DNA of 43,045 bases from Chloroflexota bacterium (GTDB taxonomy: Bacteria; Chloroflexota; Anaerolineae; UBA4142). Location: assembly GCA_016223105.1 (NCBI GenBank), contig JACRPR010000122.1, forward strand, positions 1 through 43,045, given 5' to 3'. Positions 6,614 to 15,063 of this stretch are shown here, piece by piece. A model generated the notes under the pieces. The model worked only from the letters and a program-made list of their open reading frames with translations. It searched no databases and had not been told where the DNA came from. Positions within the stretch are counted from its first letter, which is position 1. Each line of letters starts with the position of its first letter. A program made the position numbers and the translations under genes.

Positions 6614-7423
6614 ATGTCAGCAGTCCCCATCGCGCTCGAAATGCAAAACGTTTCAAAAAGTTTCGCGCCGTCCGGTTGGAATCCGCTCAAGCGCGCGGCG
6701 CGCAAGCCAGTCGTCGCGGTGAGCGATGTTTCGATCCAGGTTCGGCGCGGCGAAATTTTCGGCGTGCTCGGTCCGAACGGCTCGGGCAAATCCACGTTCA
6801 TTCGCTTGATTTCGACTCTGCTCGTGCCGGACACCGGGCATGTTACAATTTTCGGTCACGACATTTTGCGCGAGGAACGCGCGGTACAGAGATTGATCAA
6901 TCGCGTCTCGGTCGAAGCCGCGTTCTTTAAAAAACTTTCGCCGATTGAAAATTTGATGTACGGCGCGCGCTTGTACGGTTTGGGCGGCGCGGATGCGCGC
7001 GCGAAAATCGAAGCGATTCTCAAACGCCTCGATCTGCGCGCGAACGCGCTCAATCAACCGATGGAAGAAATGTCGCGCGGGATGCAACAAAAAGTCGCGA
7101 TTGCGCGCGCTCTGCTCACCGCGCCGATTTTGCTTCTGCTCGACGAGCCGACAACCGGACTCGATCCGCGCTCGAAACGCGAAGTGCAAACGCTCGTGCG
7201 CGAACTGCGCGACACGCACGACGCGACGATCGTGCTAACGACGCACGACATGGGCGAAGCCGATGCGCTGTGTGATCGCATCGCGATTGTCAACGATGGA
7301 AAAATTGTCGCGCTCGACACACCCGCCGGTTTGAAACAGCTTGTCGCGCGTAACGGCAAAGAACCAACGCTCGAAGATGTGTTTATGCAATTGACCGGCA
7401 AACAACTCGTTACGGAAGCGTAG
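6614..7423 (+). CDS. ABC transporter ATP-binding protein (DrrA/ABC-2 type export)
   Basis: A 269-aa cytoplasmic ATPase. Walker A is GPNGSGKST, signature MSRGMQQKVAIARAL, Walker B LLLLDEPTTGLDP, and H-loop LTTHDMGEAD. The N-terminal insert (SGWNPLKRAARKPVVAV) and C-terminal PTLEDVFMQLTG are typical of ATPases paired with ABC-2 permeases that export drugs, lipids or polysaccharide. The start is ATG 6614 (SD TTGGAGGC), not the 6491 start of the ORF track, which runs through the leader. The matching permease is at 8682, separated by two GNAT genes. Confidence 0.93.
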   Translation: MSAVPIALEMQNVSKSFAPSGWNPLKRAARKPVVAVSDVSIQVRRGEIFGVLGPNGSGKSTFIRLISTLLVPDTGHVTIFGHDILREERAVQRLINRVSVEAAFFKKLSPIENLMYGARLYGLGGADARAKIEAILKRLDLRANALNQPMEEMSRGMQQKVAIARALLTAPILLLLDEPTTGLDPRSKREVQTLVRELRDTHDATIVLTTHDMGEADALCDRIAIVNDGKIVALDTPAGLKQLVARNGKEPTLEDVFMQLTGKQLVTEA

Positions 7424-7444
7424 GACAATTTTATAAAATTGTCC
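7423..7444. repeat. CAATTTT palindrome between ABC ATPase and GNAT genes
   Basis: GGACAATTTT / AAAATTGTCC around TA. It begins on the last base of the upstream stop codon and ends 17 nt before the next ATG, with the SD (CACGGAGGC) in between. Confidence 0.75.
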
Positions 7445-7461
7445 GACATCACGGAGGCACA

Positions 7462-8016
7462 ATGAACACTCAACTATTTGAAGGCGAATTGATTCGGCTG
7501 GGCGCGATTGATGCGGAACACGATGCGGAGATCGAATCGAAATGGACGCACGATTCGGATTATCTGCGCGCGCTCAGCGCGGATCCGATGCGCGCACTCT
7601 CGCCGAATCAGATCAAGAAAAAGTACGAGGAAATGATCAAGAACGAACGGCAATATCATTTCGCGATTCGCGCGCGCGACGATGATCGCATGATCGGATT
7701 CATTCGCATCAGCGGCATCGAGTGGACGAACGGAATCGCGTGGCTGTCGTTCGGCATTGGCGACGCGGCAGAGCGCGGCAAGGGTTACGCGCGCGAAGCA
7801 CTGCGGCTCGCGCTCGCGTACGCGTTCGGCGAACTCAACCTCTATCGGCTCACTGCGATCGCGCCCGAGTACAACGCACGCGCGCGCCACCTGCTCGAAT
7901 GCGCGGGATTCGTGATCGAAGTGCGCCGCCGTCAAGCGATTGCGCGCGATGGCAAACGCTGGGATTTGCTCGCGTACGGAATGTTGCGCGAGGAGTGGGT
8001 AAAGGGTAATTCGTAA
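7462..8016 (+). CDS. GNAT N-acetyltransferase (RimJ/RimL-like), copy 1
   Basis: A 184-aa cytoplasmic acetyltransferase. The acetyl-CoA loop is GDAAERGKGYAREALRLALAYAF (around residues 105-125), followed by LNLYRLTAIAPEYNARARHLLECAGF, the hallmark of the RimJ/RimL-type GNAT_3 group. It starts at ATG 7462 with SD GGAGGC. It is a paralogue of the next gene (same EWTNG/SWTNG motif, same spacing). Its place between an ATPase and its permease suggests a resistance or modification role, but the substrate is unknown. Confidence 0.9.
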   Translation: MNTQLFEGELIRLGAIDAEHDAEIESKWTHDSDYLRALSADPMRALSPNQIKKKYEEMIKNERQYHFAIRARDDDRMIGFIRISGIEWTNGIAWLSFGIGDAAERGKGYAREALRLALAYAFGELNLYRLTAIAPEYNARARHLLECAGFVIEVRRRQAIARDGKRWDLLAYGMLREEWVKGNS

Positions 8017-8035
8017 TTCGTAATTCGTAATTACC
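8005..8035. repeat. Tandem TAATTCG palindrome between the two GNAT genes
   Basis: GGTAATT ... AATTACC with the unit TAATTCG repeated three times and a fourth partial copy. It overlaps the stop of the first GNAT gene. Confidence 0.75.
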
Positions 8036-8062
8036 AAATACCTCTAGTACCGGAGAAATGAA

Positions 8063-8617
8063 ATGGTAAATTTACTGCACGGACAACTTGTGCGTCTTGT
8101 CGCCGCGAACGCGGACAAGGACGCGGAAACAATGGCGCGCTGGTCGCGCGATTCGGAATTTGGTCGCTTACTCGACACCGATCCGATCATGCCTAGTTCG
8201 CCCGCGCAATCGAAAGAAGACATTCGGAAATGGATGGAGAATGAAGACCCCACGCGTTTCGGTTTTGTAATGCGCGCGCTCACCGATGATACCTTGCTCG
8301 GTTTTGTCGGCATTGGCAACATCAGTTGGACGAACGGCACGGGCTGGGCAAGTATCGGCATCGGCGCACGCGAATACTGGGGCAAGGGCTATGGCACTGA
8401 CGCGATGCGCGTGTTGTTGCGTTTCGCGTTCACCGAATTGAATTTGCTTCGCGTCGCGCTCAACGTGTTTGAGTACAATCCGCGCGCGATCAAATCATAC
8501 GAAAAAGCCGGGTTCAAAATCGAAGGATGTTCGCGCGGCGTCTTGAATCGCGATGGCAAACGTTATGATGCGTTTGAGATGGGAATTTTGCGCGATGAAT
8601 GGGAACGTGATGCGTGA
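8063..8617 (+). CDS. GNAT N-acetyltransferase (RimJ/RimL-like), copy 2
   Basis: A 184-aa paralogue of the preceding gene: MVNLLHGQLVRLVAANADKD, GAREYWGKGYGTDAMRVLLRFAF (acetyl-CoA loop) and LNLLRVALNVFEYNPRAIKSYEKAGF. The length is the same and most motifs are conserved, so a tandem duplication followed by divergence is likely. SD CCGGAGAAATGAA. The last bases overlap the start of the next palindrome. Confidence 0.9.
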   Translation: MVNLLHGQLVRLVAANADKDAETMARWSRDSEFGRLLDTDPIMPSSPAQSKEDIRKWMENEDPTRFGFVMRALTDDTLLGFVGIGNISWTNGTGWASIGIGAREYWGKGYGTDAMRVLLRFAFTELNLLRVALNVFEYNPRAIKSYEKAGFKIEGCSRGVLNRDGKRYDAFEMGILRDEWERDA

Positions 8618-8665
8618 TACGTGATGCGTGAAGAAAATTTTACGCATCACGCATCACGCATCACG
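8606..8665. repeat. Tandem GTGATGC / GCATCAC palindrome
   Basis: The left arm is made of repeated CGTGATGCGTGATA units and the right arm of repeated GCATCAC units, with an AAAATTTT centre. It sits between the second GNAT and the ABC permease start, directly followed by the SD (ACTTGGAGATC). Confidence 0.85.
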
Positions 8666-8681
8666 AAACTTGGAGATCAAA

Positions 8682-9272
8682 ATGTCTGCTGTAACATACG
8701 AACTCAAAGCCAGTTACGCGTTCATCGAACGCAACATCAATATCGTGAAACGGTACTGGGCGTGGGAATTCGTGTGGCTGATTTATTCGATCACGAATTC
8801 GCTCTCAGTCGCGTTTATCGGACCGGGCGTTGGCGCGATTGGCGCGACGAACGTGGACAGTCGCTACCTCGTGTTGTATCTGATCATCGGCACGATTGTG
8901 TGGCGGTACCTCTCGGTGATCTTTTACTGGCTCGCGGATGTGATCGGCATGGAACGCTGGGAAGGCACGATTGAGTACACGCTGATGGCGCCCATCACAC
9001 GGATGACACATCTCGTTGGACACACCGCGTTCGCGGTCGTTTACTCGCTGGCGCATACCGCCCTGCGTTTCTTCGCGACGTACTCGCCCGCGACATACGT
9101 GCTTGAGGGCACACGCGCCGCTCTGCTCGATGGCGTTCCAACGCTTGCGCTCGGTCAGTACATCGCGCCGTTGCTCGTGATGGGCGCGATCCTGGTGCCA
9201 CTCGGTTTGTGGTCGTTTCGCGCGGCGGAGACGTACGCGAAAAAAACCGGGAAACTGAAACGGAACGGATAA
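8682..9272 (+). CDS. ABC-2 type permease, apparently internally shortened
   Basis: A 196-aa membrane protein from ATG 8682 (SD TTGGAGATC; the 8628 start of the ORF track reads through the palindrome). The beginning (YELKASYAFIERNINIVKRYWAWE, membrane helices to about residue 85, ERWEGTIEYTLMAPI) and the end (FATYSPATYVLEGTRAALLDG, last helix) are typical ABC-2 permease. The two meet abruptly at YSLAHTAL-RFFATYSP, where about 70-80 residues with three helices are expected. The frame is kept. It should partner the ATPase at 6614; if the deletion is real, export is unlikely to work. Confidence 0.82.
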   Translation: MSAVTYELKASYAFIERNINIVKRYWAWEFVWLIYSITNSLSVAFIGPGVGAIGATNVDSRYLVLYLIIGTIVWRYLSVIFYWLADVIGMERWEGTIEYTLMAPITRMTHLVGHTAFAVVYSLAHTALRFFATYSPATYVLEGTRAALLDGVPTLALGQYIAPLLVMGAILVPLGLWSFRAAETYAKKTGKLKRNG

Positions 9273-9275
9273 AAA

Positions 9276-9350
9276 TTGGACGCGGACAAACGCAGACAAA
9301 CGCGGATAAAAAATAAAATCCGCGTTCCTCCGCGTTTGTCCGCGTCCCAA
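9276..9350. repeat. CGCGGACAAACGCGG-type palindrome
   Basis: TTGGACGCGGACAAACGC... pairs imperfectly with ...CCGCGTTTGTCCGCGTCCCAA around AAAATAAAAT. It is built of repeated CGCGGAYAAA units. It lies between the ABC permease and the MFS gene. Confidence 0.82.
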
Positions 9351-9361
9351 TAGGATTTGAT

Positions 9362-10573
9362 TTGAACAAACTCAACGCGTACGCCACATACCTGGTTATG
9401 CAAGGCGCGGATGGAATGATCTCGTCGGTCATCTTCACCGTAAACATGATTTACCAGGCGACGATTGTCGGACTCGATCCATTGCAACTCGTCCTGGTTG
9501 GCACAACGCTCGAACTCACCGCGTTTTTGTTTGAGGTGCCGACCGGCGTCGTCGCCGATGTGTACTCACGCCGATTGTCCGTCATCATCGGCTACGTTTT
9601 GATCGGCGTCGGTTTTCTCGTCGAAGGATTGTTCCCGTTTTTCGCGACCGTGTTGATCGCGCAAGTGATCTGGGGTATCGGTTGGACGTTCACGAGCGGC
9701 GCGACCGAAGCGTGGCTCGCGGACGAGATCGGCGAAGCGAACGCGGGACGCGCGTACTTGCGCGCCGCGCAAGTTTCGCAAATCGCAACGCTCGTTGGAA
9801 TTATCGCGAGTGTGATCCTGGGAAATGACCGCGTCAACATTCCGATCATCATCGGCGGCGCGGGGTTTATCGCGATTGGAATTTTTCTCGCGCTCGCGAT
9901 GCCGGAAACCGGGTTCAAACCGACACCGGTCGAAAATCGCGAATCGTTCCGCGCGCTGTGGCAAACGTTTCGCGGCGGATTGCGAATGGTGCGCGCGCGT
10001 CCCGCGCTGATGACGATCCTGGGTATCGGTTTGTGCTACGGATTGTACAGCGAAGGATTTGATCGGCTCTGGACGCCGTTCATTCTCTCATTTGAAATTC
10101 CGGTGTTTGATGGTTTGACACCGGTCGCATGGTTCGGCATCCTTCGCGTCAGCGCGATTTTGCTCGGCATCGCGGGCGTCGAAATCGCGCGACGACGTGT
10201 GAACATGGACGATGAAGCATCGGTGCGCCGCGCGATGTTTTTGCTCAGCGCGTTGATGGTCGCGAGTTTGTTCGCGTTCAGCGCGGCGTTTCACTTTTCG
10301 ATGGCAGTTGCGGCGTACTGGATTTTTTCGGCGATGCGCCAAACGAAAAATCCATTGTATACCGCGTGGGTCAATCAAAAACTCGATCCAAAAGTGCGCG
10401 CGACCGTCGTCTCGATGAGCAGTCAGGTGGACGCGTTCGGACAAATCGCCGGCGGTCCGCCGGTCGGATTGATCGGATCGCTCGTTTCACTGCGCGCCGC
10501 GCTCGCGACCAGCGCGCTCATTCTCACACCGGTGCTCGCGCTGTTCGCGCGCGCATCGCGTAAGGCAAATTAA
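9362..10573 (+). CDS. MFS efflux transporter (Tet-like)
   Basis: A 403-aa integral membrane protein with about 12 helices. The motif-A region is FEVPTGVVADVYSRRLSVIIG after helix 2, and IWGIGWTFTSGATEAWLADEIGEANAGRAYLRAAQ is typical of the Tet/bcr-type multidrug group. The start is TTG 9362 after ATAGGATT; MNKLNAYATYLVMQGADGMI has no earlier candidate. It exports drugs or metabolites with proton exchange; substrate unknown. The stop lies inside the next palindrome. Confidence 0.88.
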   Translation: MNKLNAYATYLVMQGADGMISSVIFTVNMIYQATIVGLDPLQLVLVGTTLELTAFLFEVPTGVVADVYSRRLSVIIGYVLIGVGFLVEGLFPFFATVLIAQVIWGIGWTFTSGATEAWLADEIGEANAGRAYLRAAQVSQIATLVGIIASVILGNDRVNIPIIIGGAGFIAIGIFLALAMPETGFKPTPVENRESFRALWQTFRGGLRMVRARPALMTILGIGLCYGLYSEGFDRLWTPFILSFEIPVFDGLTPVAWFGILRVSAILLGIAGVEIARRRVNMDDEASVRRAMFLLSALMVASLFAFSAAFHFSMAVAAYWIFSAMRQTKNPLYTAWVNQKLDPKVRATVVSMSSQVDAFGQIAGGPPVGLIGSLVSLRAALATSALILTPVLALFARASRKAN

Positions 10574-10583
10574 TAAATTTGCC
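10564..10583. repeat. CAAATT palindrome overlapping the MFS stop codon
   Basis: GGCAAATTAATAAATTTGCC, perfect except for the centre. It is followed by CAACAGGAGG and an ATG at 10599. Confidence 0.75.
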
Positions 10584-10598
10584 CAACAGGAGGAAAAT

Positions 10599-10718
10599 AT
10601 GCAAACGGTAAAATTTCTTCAGCTCAATGTATTAACCAAACTCAATTCGAATGCCAGGAGAAATTCCTCCGATGGATTTTCACACAACCGAATATCACCA
10701 AGAATGGGAAGACGATGA
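10599..10718 (+). CDS. Possible short ORF with a very strong SD ahead of the RIO kinase
   Basis: ATG 10599 follows AGGAGGAAAAT at ideal spacing, better than any SD near the RIO kinase starts. The 39-codon ORF (MQTVKFLQLNVLTKLNSN...) ends at 10718, inside the kinase gene in another frame. It could couple or restrain kinase translation, or be chance. No family recognised. Confidence 0.35.
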   Translation: MQTVKFLQLNVLTKLNSNARRNSSDGFSHNRISPRMGRR

Positions 10719-11643
10719 TTTGATCACGCGCCGCCGCGCGCACAAAACGGATCGCGCGTTGCACAAGAAACGCACGATCCACAACGTCGCGGATGAGATC
10801 GCCGCGAACGCGCCCGCCGAAGCGTTGGGCGCGGACGAAGAATTTCATCCGACGTTCACCGGCTCGCGCTATGAACGCGCGTGGTTGTACGATTATCTCG
10901 CGCCGTTTTATCACGACCACATCATTCACGATGTTCTGCGTCAAGTGAAAGGCGGCAAAGAGGCGACAGTGTACTGTTGTCTCGCGGATGCGCGGATGCC
11001 GATGCGCTACATCGCCGCCAAAGTGTATCGCCCGAAAATGTTTCGCGCGCTCAAGAACGACGCGGTGTATCGCCAGGGTCGCGTGATGCGCGACGAAGAA
11101 AACCAGGTCGTGCGCGGGCGGCGCGAAAAACTCGCGATGCAAAAGAAAACCGGCTTTGGGCAAGAACTCTTGCACAACGCTTGGCTCGCGAACGAGTTTG
11201 CGTTTTTGCAACGGCTTGCCGCCGCCGGTGTCGCGGTCGCGCAACCGATCGCGCACAGCAACAATGCGATCTTGATGGAGTACTTGGGCGACGCGCAACT
11301 GCCCGCGCCAACGTTGAACACCGTGCGCCTCGCGCGGGATGAAGCGCAAGCGCTGTTTGATCGCGTTGTGCACCACATCGCGCAAATGCTCGCGCACGAT
11401 TGCGTGCATGCCGATTTGAGCGCGTTCAACATTCTGTACTGGGACGGCGATTTTCGCATCATTGATTTTCCGCAAGCCGTCAGTCCGTACGTGAATCCGC
11501 AAGCGTTTCAAATGTTCGAGCGCGATGTAACGCGCATCTGCGAGTACTTTATGCGGTACGATCTGCGCGCGGACGCGCGGCAACTCGCGCGCGAGCTGTG
11601 GAAGCAGAACGTCGCGCGCGATGCGTCGGAAGTGTTTTTGTAA
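10651..11643 (+). CDS. RIO1-type atypical serine kinase
   Basis: A 330-aa cytoplasmic kinase of the RIO1 group. The flexible ATP loop is KGGKEATVYCC (~95-105), the lysine strand IAAKVYRPKMFR, the catalytic loop CVHADLSAFNILYWDG (Asp near 254) and the metal-binding IIDFPQAV (~271). These are the RIO signatures (GKExxVY, DLSxyNiL, IDxPQ). Bacterial RIO proteins are known but poorly understood. The start is uncertain: ATG 10651 or ATG 10672 (MDFHTTEYHQEW). The short AGGAG before 10672 can pair with CCTCC just upstream of that ATG. Confidence 0.9.
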   Translation: MPGEIPPMDFHTTEYHQEWEDDDLITRRRAHKTDRALHKKRTIHNVADEIAANAPAEALGADEEFHPTFTGSRYERAWLYDYLAPFYHDHIIHDVLRQVKGGKEATVYCCLADARMPMRYIAAKVYRPKMFRALKNDAVYRQGRVMRDEENQVVRGRREKLAMQKKTGFGQELLHNAWLANEFAFLQRLAAAGVAVAQPIAHSNNAILMEYLGDAQLPAPTLNTVRLARDEAQALFDRVVHHIAQMLAHDCVHADLSAFNILYWDGDFRIIDFPQAVSPYVNPQAFQMFERDVTRICEYFMRYDLRADARQLARELWKQNVARDASEVFL

Positions 11644-11652
11644 AAGAAAAAC

Positions 11653-11685
11653 AGACCCGAAGGGTTTCGGAAACCCTTCGGGTCT
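11653..11685. terminator. Hairpin after the RIO kinase gene
   Basis: AGACCCGAAGGGTTT / AAACCCTTCGGGTCT around CGG. The stem is very stable but has no T-run after it, and the SD of the next gene follows at once. It could reduce rather than stop transcription. A related AACCCTTAGGG hairpin lies at 15152-15175. Confidence 0.6.
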
Positions 11686-11704
11686 CCACGAAAGGAATTT
11701 TGCA

Positions 11705-13057
11705 ATGACCTCTCTCAAAGTTGGATTACCCGGAATGAAGGTCGCACTCGCGCTTACTCAACTGCCGCGCGATCTCGGCGGCGACCTGGTTTTGCGAACC
11801 GCGACGTTGGACGACACTGAACCGCTCGCGCAATTTTGCGGGCGCGTGTTTGGGCGCGATCAATTCGATTCCATCGCCGCCGAATTTTCGCGCGCGTACA
11901 TCACATTGCATCCGGCGGTTGGCGCGGCGAACGTGCTGATCGTCGAGGACACGCGGGCGCGCAAAATCGTTTCGACAATGTTGTTGATTCCGCAAACCTG
12001 GACGTATGCCGGAATTCCGTTCGGCGTCGGGCGCGTCGAAATGGTCGCGACCGATCCCGATCATCGGCGGCGCGGTTTGGTGCGCGCACAGTTCGATGCG
12101 TTGCACGCAATCAGCGCGGCGATGGGACATCAAGTTCAAGGTATCACCGGCATTTACTGGTTCTATCGCCAGTTCGAGTACGAGTACGCGCTCGATCTCG
12201 GCGGCGGCAAAATGATCACGTTCGACGCGATTCCCGCGCGCAAAGAAAACGAAACCGAGCCGTACCGATTGCGCGGGCTGACGTACGCCGACATCGCGTT
12301 CGCGCAATCGCTCTACGCGCGCGATTGCGCGCGATCATTGATCGCGTGCCCGCGTGCGGAAGCGGATTGGCGATACCTGCTCGACATTTCGCCGGATTCG
12401 TACGTTCAGTGTCCATACAACATCCTCGAGAACGCGGATGGACGCGCGGTCGGTTATATCGCGACTGCGCGCGAATTGGGAATGGGCGCGTGGTACGGCG
12501 CGTTTGAAATCGCGCTGATCGAAGGACAATCGTTGCGCGCGACGATGCCGCCGATTCTGCGCGCGCTCGCGGTGATGGCGCGCGAGGAAGCACAAAAGCA
12601 AAAGAAGGAAATCAAAGGCATTTACCTAAACCTGGGTCGCGCGCATCCAGCGTACGATGCGATTGCCGATTTGCCCGCGCGGATGCGCCCGCCGTACGCG
12701 TGGTACATTCGCGTCGCGGATTCGATCGCGTTCATCAATCACGTCGCTCCCGCGCTCGAAGCGAACCTGGCGCGTTCCGCGTTTGCCGGGCACAGCGGCG
12801 AAATCAAAATCAACGAGTATCGCGGCGGGATGCGTTTGATTCTCGAACAAGGTCGCGTGCGCGCGGAAACCTGGCAACCACTCGATCACGAGACGGACGC
12901 GGGCTTTCCGCCGCGCGTGTTTTGGCAAATGCTGTTTGGTCGCCACACGCTCGCGGAATTGCGCGAGGTTTTGCCGGATGTGTGGGCAAAAGATGATGCG
13001 TGGCTTTTGCTCGACGCGCTGTTGCCGAAACAAAATTCGTTTGTGGTTGCGGTGTAA
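11705..13057 (+). CDS. Eis-like GNAT acetyltransferase
   Basis: A 450-aa cytoplasmic protein. Residues ~30-160 form a GNAT domain with acetyl-CoA loop VEMVATDPDHRRRGLVRAQFDALHA. A second, degenerate GNAT-like region follows, and then a C-terminal part (EIKINEYRGGMRLILEQGRVRAETWQP) of the sterol-carrier type. That three-part order and the length match the Eis family, known for acetylating aminoglycosides or lysines. The start is ATG 11705 (SD AAAGGAATTT), not 11621, which reads through the hairpin. Substrate unknown. Confidence 0.85.
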   Translation: MTSLKVGLPGMKVALALTQLPRDLGGDLVLRTATLDDTEPLAQFCGRVFGRDQFDSIAAEFSRAYITLHPAVGAANVLIVEDTRARKIVSTMLLIPQTWTYAGIPFGVGRVEMVATDPDHRRRGLVRAQFDALHAISAAMGHQVQGITGIYWFYRQFEYEYALDLGGGKMITFDAIPARKENETEPYRLRGLTYADIAFAQSLYARDCARSLIACPRAEADWRYLLDISPDSYVQCPYNILENADGRAVGYIATARELGMGAWYGAFEIALIEGQSLRATMPPILRALAVMAREEAQKQKKEIKGIYLNLGRAHPAYDAIADLPARMRPPYAWYIRVADSIAFINHVAPALEANLARSAFAGHSGEIKINEYRGGMRLILEQGRVRAETWQPLDHETDAGFPPRVFWQMLFGRHTLAELREVLPDVWAKDDAWLLLDALLPKQNSFVVAV

Positions 13058-13088
13058 ACTGTTACCGATAAAAGATCGAGGAGGCACG

Positions 13089-14009
13089 ATGAACACGACG
13101 ATCATTTTCGCGCTGGCAAGCGCGCTCGCGATTGCGTTGGGCGCGGGCTTGCTTTTTATCGAACGCGGGCGATTTTTACGTGGCTCGACCTGGCGATTGT
13201 TGCGCGCGGGCGGTTGGCAAAAATTGCGCGACAAGACTTTTTTCCATTCCTATCTTTACGCGCGTTTTACTAAAGAGTACATCGGCTATGCGTTGAAAAA
13301 CGCGTTGCCAAAACTTTCGCCGCGCGCCCGGCACAGCGTGGCAGATCATTATCACGGCAAAGTTTTGCCGCTCGCGCTGGCGGAAGCCATCGTTACTCAC
13401 GATCACGACACCGCGCTCCACGATTTGGAGCAAGTGATCCCGTACCCGGTCGCGCGCAATTTGGTGTTGAACGGATCGCCGGAGGTCGCGGTGTTCGATT
13501 GTCCGTGCCGCACCGCGCGCGAGCATCACTGCGAACCGCTCCAGGTGTGTATGATCGTCGGTCAGCCGTTTGTAGATTTCATCGTCGAGCATCATCCGCA
13601 AACCGCGCGCCGCGTGACGACGAATCAAGCCATTGAAATTTTGCGCGCGGAACACGCACGCGGACATGTTCACACCGCGTATTTCAAAGACGCGATGCTG
13701 GATCGCTTTTACGCGATCTGTAATTGTTGCAAATGTTGTTGCGGCGGCATCGAAGCGATGATGAAGCATCACGTTCCGATGCTCGCGTCGTCGGGGTACG
13801 TCGCGCGCGTCAACGAAATTTTGTGCGCGGGTTGCGGAACGTGCGCGGACGCGTGCGCGTTCGATGCGATTCAACTCAACGGACATTCCAACGTCATCTG
13901 GGAAAAATGTATGGGTTGCGGCGTGTGCGAAGGACAATGTCCGAATGACGCGATTGAACTTGCGCGCGATGAGCACAAGGGCGTGCCGTTGGATGTGCGC
14001 GCGTTGTAA
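13089..14009 (+). CDS. Membrane-anchored 4Fe-4S ferredoxin-type protein
   Basis: A 306-aa protein with an N-terminal membrane segment (TTIIFALASALAIALGAGLLF), so probably a cytoplasmic or membrane-attached electron carrier. It has an unusual cysteine cluster (CNCCKCCCGG, ~215-224) and an earlier FDCPCRTAREHHC. Two classical 4Fe-4S motifs near the C-terminus (CAGCGTCADACAFDAI, CMGCGVCEGQCPNDAI) complete the set. The start is ATG 13089 with SD GAGGAGGC; the 12936 start of the ORF track overlaps the previous gene. It probably passes electrons to an unknown partner; nothing next door identifies it. Confidence 0.85.
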   Translation: MNTTIIFALASALAIALGAGLLFIERGRFLRGSTWRLLRAGGWQKLRDKTFFHSYLYARFTKEYIGYALKNALPKLSPRARHSVADHYHGKVLPLALAEAIVTHDHDTALHDLEQVIPYPVARNLVLNGSPEVAVFDCPCRTAREHHCEPLQVCMIVGQPFVDFIVEHHPQTARRVTTNQAIEILRAEHARGHVHTAYFKDAMLDRFYAICNCCKCCCGGIEAMMKHHVPMLASSGYVARVNEILCAGCGTCADACAFDAIQLNGHSNVIWEKCMGCGVCEGQCPNDAIELARDEHKGVPLDVRAL

Positions 14010-14025
14010 GCGCGATTTGATTTTT

Positions 14026-14053
14026 TTGGCAATTGCGCGGATGTGGATATAAT
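14026..14053 (+). promoter_or_regulatory. Promoter of the lipoprotein gene
   Basis: TTGGCA, a 16-nt spacer, then TATAAT. The predicted start is about 7-8 nt before the ATG at 14068, and no SD is visible, so the transcript may be nearly leaderless. Confidence 0.7.
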
Positions 14054-14067
14054 TCACCCGATAGCTA

Positions 14068-15063
14068 ATGATCCAATTTTTACCGGACAATTTATTGCGC
14101 CGCTTGCGGGCAATGTTCGCGTTCGTTTGCATCGCAAGCGGCGTCGCATTTTTGAATGTCGCGTGCGCGCCGCGCGATTCGCAGATCGATCCATCTCCCA
14201 CTGAAATCGCGCCTGTTCCCACGAAAATCGCGTTCGCGGTTCCGACGGACACGCCCACCCCGACGCGTACTCCCACCGCAACGCGCACGTCAACATTTAC
14301 CCCGACCGCGACGCGCACGCGTACGCGCACCGCCACACCGAAGCCAACCGCGACGGCGATGCCGACGCGCGCGAGCAACGCGCCAGTCGCCGCGCTCGCC
14401 GCGCCATCGCCAACCCTGGTTTCGATTCCCGGCGAAAGTTATCGCACACTGCGCGTTTTTTCCGCGCCGGTCAATCGTCCCGCGGCAACGCATCCCGATT
14501 TCAATCTCGCCGTGCGCGGCTTCGCGCCGACCCAGGGCACGCTCAAACTCGTTGACATTGATGGTCCCGCCGATCCCGCCGCGCCGCAACTCGCGACATT
14601 TTTCAGCGACAATCGGACTGCGACATTTAGCGCGCTGTATCAAATTTACGAATGGAACTGGGAATGTAATTGTCGCGGCGCGCTCATCACGGATCCAGAT
14701 GCGACAATGGCGGGACTCGTCGCGAATCCGGGCGAGACTCTGCACGTCCCGGTTTCCGGTTACAACATCGGCGAAGGCATGGAAGTGTTGGTGTTGTACG
14801 CGGACGCGGAACGTATCACGCTCAAGTACTCGCGCGAAGACAGCGTAACCGGCGGTTATACATTTTACATCGAAGGGATCGCGGTCGAAGCGAATTTGCT
14901 CGCGTTATATCAGCAAGCAAACAGCGCGGGGCGCGGCGAACTCCCGGCATTGCGCGAAGGTCAAGCGTTCGCGCGCGCGCGCGAAAACCAGGTCAAGGTT
15001 GTTACACGTGATGGCGCGTTCTTCGATCCGCGCTCGCGCAAAGATTGGTGGCGAAGACCCTAA
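14068..15063 (+). CDS. Lipoprotein with Thr/Pro linker, unknown function
   Basis: A 331-aa protein. The signal segment (RAMFAFVCIASGVAFLNVAC) ends in a lipobox-like NVAC, so it is probably lipid-anchored outside the cell. A long TPTPTRTPTATRT linker (~55-110) follows, then a C-terminal domain of about 190 residues (LAVRGFAPTQGTLKLVDIDGPADPAAP, YQIYEWNWECNCRGALI, GEGMEVLVLYADAERITLKYSRED). I do not recognise a named family for this last domain. It has its own promoter and no SD. Confidence 0.8.
   Translation: MIQFLPDNLLRRLRAMFAFVCIASGVAFLNVACAPRDSQIDPSPTEIAPVPTKIAFAVPTDTPTPTRTPTATRTSTFTPTATRTRTRTATPKPTATAMPTRASNAPVAALAAPSPTLVSIPGESYRTLRVFSAPVNRPAATHPDFNLAVRGFAPTQGTLKLVDIDGPADPAAPQLATFFSDNRTATFSALYQIYEWNWECNCRGALITDPDATMAGLVANPGETLHVPVSGYNIGEGMEVLVLYADAERITLKYSREDSVTGGYTFYIEGIAVEANLLALYQQANSAGRGELPALREGQAFARARENQVKVVTRDGAFFDPRSRKDWWRRP

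Noticed and set aside
14220-14400. Thr/Pro-coding ACGCCGACGCGCACC-type repeats as mobile repeats
   Set aside because: They are low-complexity linkers of secreted proteins (also in 4412, 15228 and 22200), explained by protein composition.
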